Assembly: GCA_036365515.1 (NCBI GenBank)
Contig: CM070873.1
Location: 81,789,948-81,853,947, forward strand
Reading direction: 5' to 3'
DNA length: 64,000 nt
Source of the DNA: Torymus aiolomorphi
Lineage: Eukaryota; Arthropoda; Insecta; Hymenoptera; Torymidae
The notes below the pieces were generated by a model. That model had not been told where the DNA came from. It made no database searches and was given only the letters and a program-made list of their open reading frames with translations. Of this stretch, positions 58,001 through 64,000 are shown piece after piece (position 1 is the first letter of the stretch; each line of letters opens with the position of its first letter). A program made the translations under genes and the position numbers.

Positions 58001-61000
58001 ATGACCCTACTTGAAAAAATTACCAATAAAAAACTTAAAATTCGTACTTTTAGTATAGGTATTTTTCTTTTATTTTACTTCTCGATGTCGTATAACAAGT
58101 AGTTTTGCGAGTAGTTCTGCTAGTAGTTAATTTTTGTAAGGGCCTTTGTAAGCACTTTTGGCCACTTTTGATTTAACTGTTTTTTAAATCATTAGCACTC
58201 AAGAGGTTAAAAAATAACAGAAAAAATCGCGTGACTTTTAGAAAATTACGTAAGAGAACCAGAAAAATTAAGTAACAATTACAAAAATCACGTGATTTTC
58301 TCAAAAATTACGTAATAAAACAAGAAAAATTATGTTATTTAAAAAAAATTACATGAAAAATCACGTGACTTTGGAACATTACAAGACTCGTGGACCAACA
58401 ATTATCGGCACTATTACATAATTTTAAAAAATTACGTATTGGAACCCTAGTGGAAATATTATTTGTTCAAAACTGTTTAAAACTGTTTAATACTGTTCAT
58501 AAATGTTCATAACCGTTTAAAACTGTTTAAAACCGGTCAAAATTGTTTAAAATCGTTCATAAGTGTTCAAAACTGTTTTAAACTGTTCTAAACAAATTCT
58601 TCTTGATTAATACTATTTTTATACAAAAGTTTAAAACTGTTTAAAACTGTTCAAAACTGTTCAAAACTGTTTTAAACGTCCAAACATACGTACTTTTGAA
58701 CAATTTTAAACAGTTTTGAACAAATGATATTTCCACTAGGGAACGAGACAAAAAATCACGTGATTTGTTCCGTGATTTTTTCAATAGGGACCTTAACATT
58801 CTCACATGCAATCAATTCCTGACGAGCTAAACCTATAAAAACTATTTTTAACGTCGATATACACCTGCGATAGTCGATTTTTACTTATTATTTAACAGGA
58901 TTTGATTTTAGATAGACGTTGAATACAAAAGTTGCAGATAATATCAAAACAAAACTTTTTTCCATTTAAATTTTAAACATACGGACATGTATTGAAATGT
59001 ACTTACAATCAATTCACATTTTTGGAAGCACATTATCATAAAATAATACATTATTATTTCAGATGTAATAGTTTTTGCAGTGGCGAAGATATAAATATAA
59101 ATAAGATATAAATAAGATATAAAAAGATATAAGGTTCTCCTGAGTAGAAGCAGTGGTGCCTCATATGTACAAGTTTTACATAGACAGGGGGGGAACGAAA
59201 GGAGGTGTGCAGGGGGTGTGACTCGTCTAATTTTTTTTTCAATTTTCGTACATATTATTGAACTATATTTTAAAAATTTTTTTTCTGTGGGATAAACATG
59301 TATTCTCTGCTTTATTTGCAAGAAATGATTCATTTATTTTATTCATATATTATCTTACCATGCACCAATTTTAACATTTTCATCTGTTGTTAAATAAAAG
59401 TTTCTTGTTCCTGTCATTCCAACAGTTTCTGGTTTGGAAATATCGACACCAATTGGCCAATGTACTATTTAAATATAATAAAATATATATAATTAATATA
59501 TTCACAACTCCACTTAGAAGGTTAAAATTACTCACCAAAGTTTAAGAATAGAATTTTCTTTTGTACTTGATATGAATATCGAAATATAAGAGGTAGTAAG
59601 CCAAAGAGGAAGATATAAATGCAGATTGACACCTTCATGGTCCATAGCAAAAATCTGTAACAAGTTCATTATAAGTAAACATTTATTTAAAAATATTTAT
59701 TATAGTACATACACTCATTGCATATATTAAAATGACAACAACAAATGTAGTATATTCGAAACTGAACTTAAATACATTGTTTAGGCAGTGAAAATTCATA
59801 CAAATAAAACATGCTTGCATATAAAATAATAATGATTTGAAAATTTAAAATTTCACATAAATTTCAATTCTTCACTTCAACACAATTAAATTTTATTTTG
59901 GATTTAATACACTTATTTAAATAAATTTTAGCATTCTACATACTTTTTTACAGAAAAGAAATTTTTATTATTAATATTCAAGAAATGATGTTTATGCATT
60001 AATTTGAACTCTTTCAATCTATTCATGTAATTTGTGTATGATAATGTTCCATTTACATTATATTTACAAATTACACAGTTTTTCTACTAATTAATATAAC
60101 AAACTTATGACAAATGTCTGTTAATGAGAGTATTATTTGTATTTTGATTATATTTATACGTGACAAAATTCTTCTACAACATTATAAAATCTTTTAATTG
60201 TATGTTAATTTGAAATTTTTATTTTACCATAAATTTAAAAATGCTTCTTGTATTCTTTTATATGTATAATATTTGAATTATAAAGATTTTAAACTTGTTA
60301 AAGCTAGAAAATTTGTAATGTTTAGAATAAAATAAACCAAAAAGAAAAAAATACATTAACGAAGTAGTTTATGCAAAATTATAACTGATTTGGAATGTAT
60401 ATCATAAGAAATGTATCGTCATAACACATTTTGTACTACCACTAGACACAACAGACTGGTTACAAAGTTCAAACATTTAAAAATAAATGTATGTACATCA
60501 ACATTTATTGATTACTTAACATATAAACAACATCAATAGGTCAATCAGAATTGACGAGAGGAAATAGAAGAACAGAAGAAAGTCGATATGCAAGTCACAA
60601 AAAAAGACAGCCGTCGACTTTGATTTAAAGACACCTTTCAGGAATCAGAAATCCAATGAATACTCTTATGAGATGGAAATTCACACAGGACAAAGTCGAC
60701 GCCTTGTGTACCAGTGAGGAAAGAATCACATAAGCACTTGCAACTAGCAACTTACACTCCGTTATACCATATATCAGGGATGATGACAGGTACCATTGTA
60801 GCTAAGAACAGGTAACTTGCTCTCATATTTATAAGTTTTAATTATTATTTTTGTTTTGCAAAGTTGATGTCCTGTTATGTGATTTGCAGTAGCTGGTTAT
60901 TTAAATAATACCCTTTTGTTTCTTAGGGATTGCATTTTGTACTATATTTTTAATACCTAAGCATATAAAGCATTCACCAAATAGTAACTGATTTTTAATG

Positions 61001-62291
61001 ACTGTCAAATTATATGCTTTTACACACACAAAGGAATGACTCACAAGTTGGATATTATATATGTATGATTTTCTTTTAATGGCTAATATGATTCATATAT
61101 AAGGAAAAAATATAATACTGTTTTTTAATTTTATAATAAACAACATTAATTTGTTTAATTTGAAAGTAGAGAATAGAATAAACGAAGTCAAATTTTAAGT
61201 AAATCAAACATCTTAAGTAAAATAATTTTATTTTTAAGTGCATTAAAAAATATAAATTACTTAATTCTTCAACAATATGTATTATTATTATTATTGTTAT
61301 ATAATCATTATTAATTATAATTACTAATACTGAATAATGTCAAACAATAAAAAATACATTAGATTATACTTATATTTTTCCTTTTAGTTACTTGATGACA
61401 AATTTTTTAAATAAGGTTTATTAAGAGTACAGCTGGTGATTTAAGAATGATTGATGGAAATATTTTTGTATATGTGTATAATATCATATGAATATTTTAT
61501 ATACTAATGAAGATTTTCAATAATAAACATTTAATCAACATAAATGCTTTCTAGGAATCACTAAAATATTCATACAACATTATATTTATGTAATTTAAAT
61601 TTCTATTAACGACGACTGTCTCTTTTTCAACTACAAATTTTTTAATTAAAATAAAATTTATAGGTATATAATATAACAAAATACTGCATCTAAAATATAA
61701 TGAAAAAAAAAACAAACTATTAATAATACAAATACACTGCTGTCATACCTTGTAAACTTCATATTTTCTTGTCGTTTAACTAATTAATGGACCATTGAAC
61801 TTTTTGTGAAAAATTAAAATAATATAATACTTGCTGGACATTCATTGATATACTAAATTGTTAAAGACTATTTTCTTTCATTAGAGGAAAGTCAAGGTTA
61901 TCAGCAACTTTAATTTACATAACATTATAAATTGAGTGAGTCTCCTAATTATAAATTGAAAAAAACAAATTGTTTTGATATGTGGCAATAGTGATAAATC
62001 TAGTTTGTGCTTTAAATACTAGTTTTTATTTTGAAAGGAAAACATCAATCAATATGTCTTTATTCACCACATAAACAGAAAGTAGTTAATGAACTATTTG
62101 GTTTTGTAACGAAACTTTCCAAACCCATAGACCATGTATCAGTTATTTTATGTAACATGCAATGATGCAACTTGAAAGTTTAATAATGGCTTGGATTAAA
62201 ATTTACACCTTCCATATTAGAAAAAACCAAGTAGTGTTGAAAAAATAAAATACCTTTTGATAAAACGCTTCTTTGGTAGATAGCATCGCAT
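55009..62291 (-). CDS. ABHD12: ABHD12-type alpha/beta hydrolase (lysophospholipase)
   Basis: Eight exons, minus strand: 62254-62291, 59536-59654, 59359-59464, 56309-56508, 55785-55920, 55485-55602, 55231-55392, 55009-55155. Every junction is GT-AG and the frame closes at 341 residues. The start MRCYLPKKRFIKR is followed by a membrane segment at about residues 18-38 (VSICIYIFLFGLLPLIF) and the family block KKILFLNFVHWP. Oxyanion/HG motif LYMHGNSGNRASSHRVELYK; nucleophile Ser196 in GHSLGTG; acid Asp282/283 in LHAEDDNVVP; His322 in YGLGHKYI. Known role: membrane-bound hydrolase of lysophosphatidylserine and monoacylglycerol. Human ABHD12 is 398 residues, with a longer N-terminus. Intron 1 is 2.6 kb and intron 3 is 2.85 kb with several MITEs. 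It shares a divergent 0.86-kb region with PSMC6. Confidence 0.96.
56638..57375. mobile_element. AAACTGTTC-repeat MITE, copy 1
   Basis: The ends CCCTAGTGGAAATATCATTT and AATATTTCCACTAGGG are inverted. The interior consists of dozens of degenerate TTTAAAACTGTTCAAAACTG-like units, forward and inverted around the centre, with two ACGT-like blocks (AAAAGTACGTATTTTTGGAC and its mirror). A second palindrome is inserted at 57121-57220. It lies in ABHD12 intron 3. Confidence 0.85.
57121..57220. mobile_element. Small palindromic MITE nested in the AAACTGTTC element
   Basis: CCCTGGTAGAAAATTAATCA is mirrored by GGTTAATTTTCTACCAGGG across about 98 bp. The inner part CATAAGTTGGCCAGAATATG is also mirrored. 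It interrupts the TTCAAAAC repeat pattern. Confidence 0.85.
58200..58790. repeat. ATCACGTGATT-motif element split by a MITE
   Basis: AAAATCACGTGATTTT-like palindromic motifs occur at about 58226, 58289, 58362, 58755 and 58772, with TTACGTAA-like motifs between. 58444-58741 is a MITE inserted in it. Confidence 0.55.
58444..58741. mobile_element. AAACTGTTC-repeat MITE, copy 2
   Basis: 298 bp with the same ends as copy 1 (CCCTAGTGGAAATATTATTT and ATGATATTTCCACTAGGG) and the same interior repeat units. The flanks GAAC on both sides could be a short target duplication. Confidence 0.8.
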
Positions 62292-63155
62292 AATACGTAT
62301 AAAAACCAAGGCTGAAGAAACCAAAACTTAAAAAGAACCTACGAATGCTTTTAATGTGAAAATGGGATGATGATAATAAGGGTTTTAATTTATGTAACTG
62401 TTCTTCACCTAAAATTTTTTGTCCTTTACATTGATTTATTAAAAAGGTTGTAATAAGAAAGCTCCAAGAATTTTGAATCCCGTGTCTCACAGCGCAATAA
62501 TTTTTTCTACTAAATTATTTTTAAGTCTCCCTCCTCGCGGTTCTTTGAATTCGACTTATTCGAAAGTAAAACTAGTTATAGCAAGCGTCAATTATTAAAT
62601 GAGACTTTTCAGCAGTGAATTACTTATATCTATGTGTATATACACTACGAAATTCATACATAGAGAACGCACTTCAGGAAACACGAATGTCACGAATGAC
62701 AGCGACAGGCGAACATAAAAAATTGTAATCGCACGGAGACGGAGGAGGTTTCACTGATTTCAGCAGTCAGCACTCAGCACTTCAGCAGAAGCAGAACCAA
62801 ATTATAAAAATCTGAACGATTCTAGCGCCTCCCACGGCCACACGACAAAAATAAGAAGCTCTGATCTTGATGGCAGACGCAGACGGTAAAGTAAAAGCCA
62901 GTTGTTTGGTTACTTTGGTGTCGTAAAGTCGGTCATTTTCACGTTAATATACACACACCTATATTTGCAAACTTCATATGTGGGAGCAGGGAGAGAAAGG
63001 ATTTTTGACACAGCTGTTTCAATGGTTTTGACAGCAATGTTACGGGAGTTCTTCTGATGCAGACTATCATCAATTTGACAATTTCCAAAGTTGTTCTGAT
63101 CTAGCTTGAGAGTCGCTGTTCGGTGTCCGACGATTATACAGCAAAATAAGCGAAA
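62292..63155. promoter_or_regulatory. Divergent promoter region ABHD12/PSMC6
   Basis: 864 bp between two head-to-head starts. CG-richer DNA from about 62660 to 63150 probably contains both promoters. I see no clear core element for either gene. Confidence 0.5.
62426..62431 (-). promoter_or_regulatory. ABHD12: Start-stop uORF (ATGTAA) upstream of ABHD12
   Basis: On the minus strand ATGTAA lies 135 nt before the ABHD12 ATG, in what should be the 5' UTR of exon 1. No other ATG occurs between it and the predicted start at 62291. Start-stop elements can stall ribosomes. The transcript start is not known, so its presence in mRNA is inferred. Confidence 0.35.

Positions 63156-64000
<845 letters not shown>

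Larger units (their letters stand above)
57425..58990. repeat. Dispersed repeat family B, copy 2 (interrupted)
   Basis: Blocks shared with 42055-42900: CCAGAGCGAAAATTGTTA, CTGTACGTCCGTAT, ATAAAAACTATTTTTAACGTC, CAGGATTTGATTTTA, CATGCAATCAATTCCTGACG. Other repeats (58200-58790) lie between the two halves. It lies in ABHD12 intron 3. Confidence 0.65.

Noticed and set aside
62203..62490. 95-codon minus-strand frame as ABHD12 first exon or a separate gene
   Set aside because: It has no ATG start (begins GTG) and its phase would create a stop in exon 2; the other frame, starting at 62291, joins correctly.

Overview
The window is AT-rich eukaryotic DNA with GT-AG introns, microsatellites and many transposable-element remnants. 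Six conserved animal genes are interpretable. R1-type and CR1/jockey-type retrotransposons, a very compact RpS8 and short introns point to an insect. A hymenopteran, perhaps a parasitoid wasp, is my inference and is not proven by any single signature.

Layout. Positions 66-5763: a palindromic MITE split by a 5.3 kb non-LTR retrotransposon with APE endonuclease, RT and a CCHC tail; its ORFs carry frameshifts. 5764-18071: about 12 kb without a recognisable protein gene, holding microsatellites, a TA-flanked MITE that carries a tRNA-like sequence, and promoter-like CG-rich DNA with splice-like signals on the minus strand. 18072-20446 (-): CTNNBL1, 8 exons. 21028-21831: a hAT-like MITE. 21962-22800 (+): GOSR2/membrin, 2 exons. 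23.6-28.6 kb: a foldback MITE and a promoter-like region, with no gene called. 28675-31238 (-): the pseudophosphatase MTMR9, 7 exons. 33.8-34.5 kb: a tRNA-like sequence, a near-perfect 52-bp-arm hairpin and another MITE. About 35-49.8 kb (+): ZMYND8, 7 coding exons plus a 5' UTR exon; its 7.8 kb intron 6 is a nest of transposons. 51330-53745 (-): RpS8, 5 exons, hosting two related C/D-box snoRNA candidates. 55009-62291 (-): ABHD12, 8 exons, with several MITEs in intron 3. 63156-end (+): the 5' part of PSMC6/Rpt4.

The genes do not form one pathway. CTNNBL1 (spliceosome-associated), ZMYND8 (chromatin reader) and PSMC6 (proteasome) are nuclear or general housekeeping genes. GOSR2 (Golgi SNARE), MTMR9 (phosphoinositide metabolism) and ABHD12 (lysophospholipase) act on membranes. 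CTNNBL1/GOSR2, MTMR9/ZMYND8 and ABHD12/PSMC6 are head-to-head pairs. All six complete gene models close in frame across every predicted splice junction, and the partial PSMC6 model does so up to the window edge.

I see no clearly new protein system. The observations most worth a second look are the tRNA-like Pol III-type sequences inside or beside inverted-repeat elements (9.98 kb and 33.8 kb, the latter next to a near-perfect hairpin), the paired intronic snoRNAs of RpS8, the layered inverted-repeat structure in ZMYND8 intron 6, and a start-stop uORF directly upstream of ABHD12.
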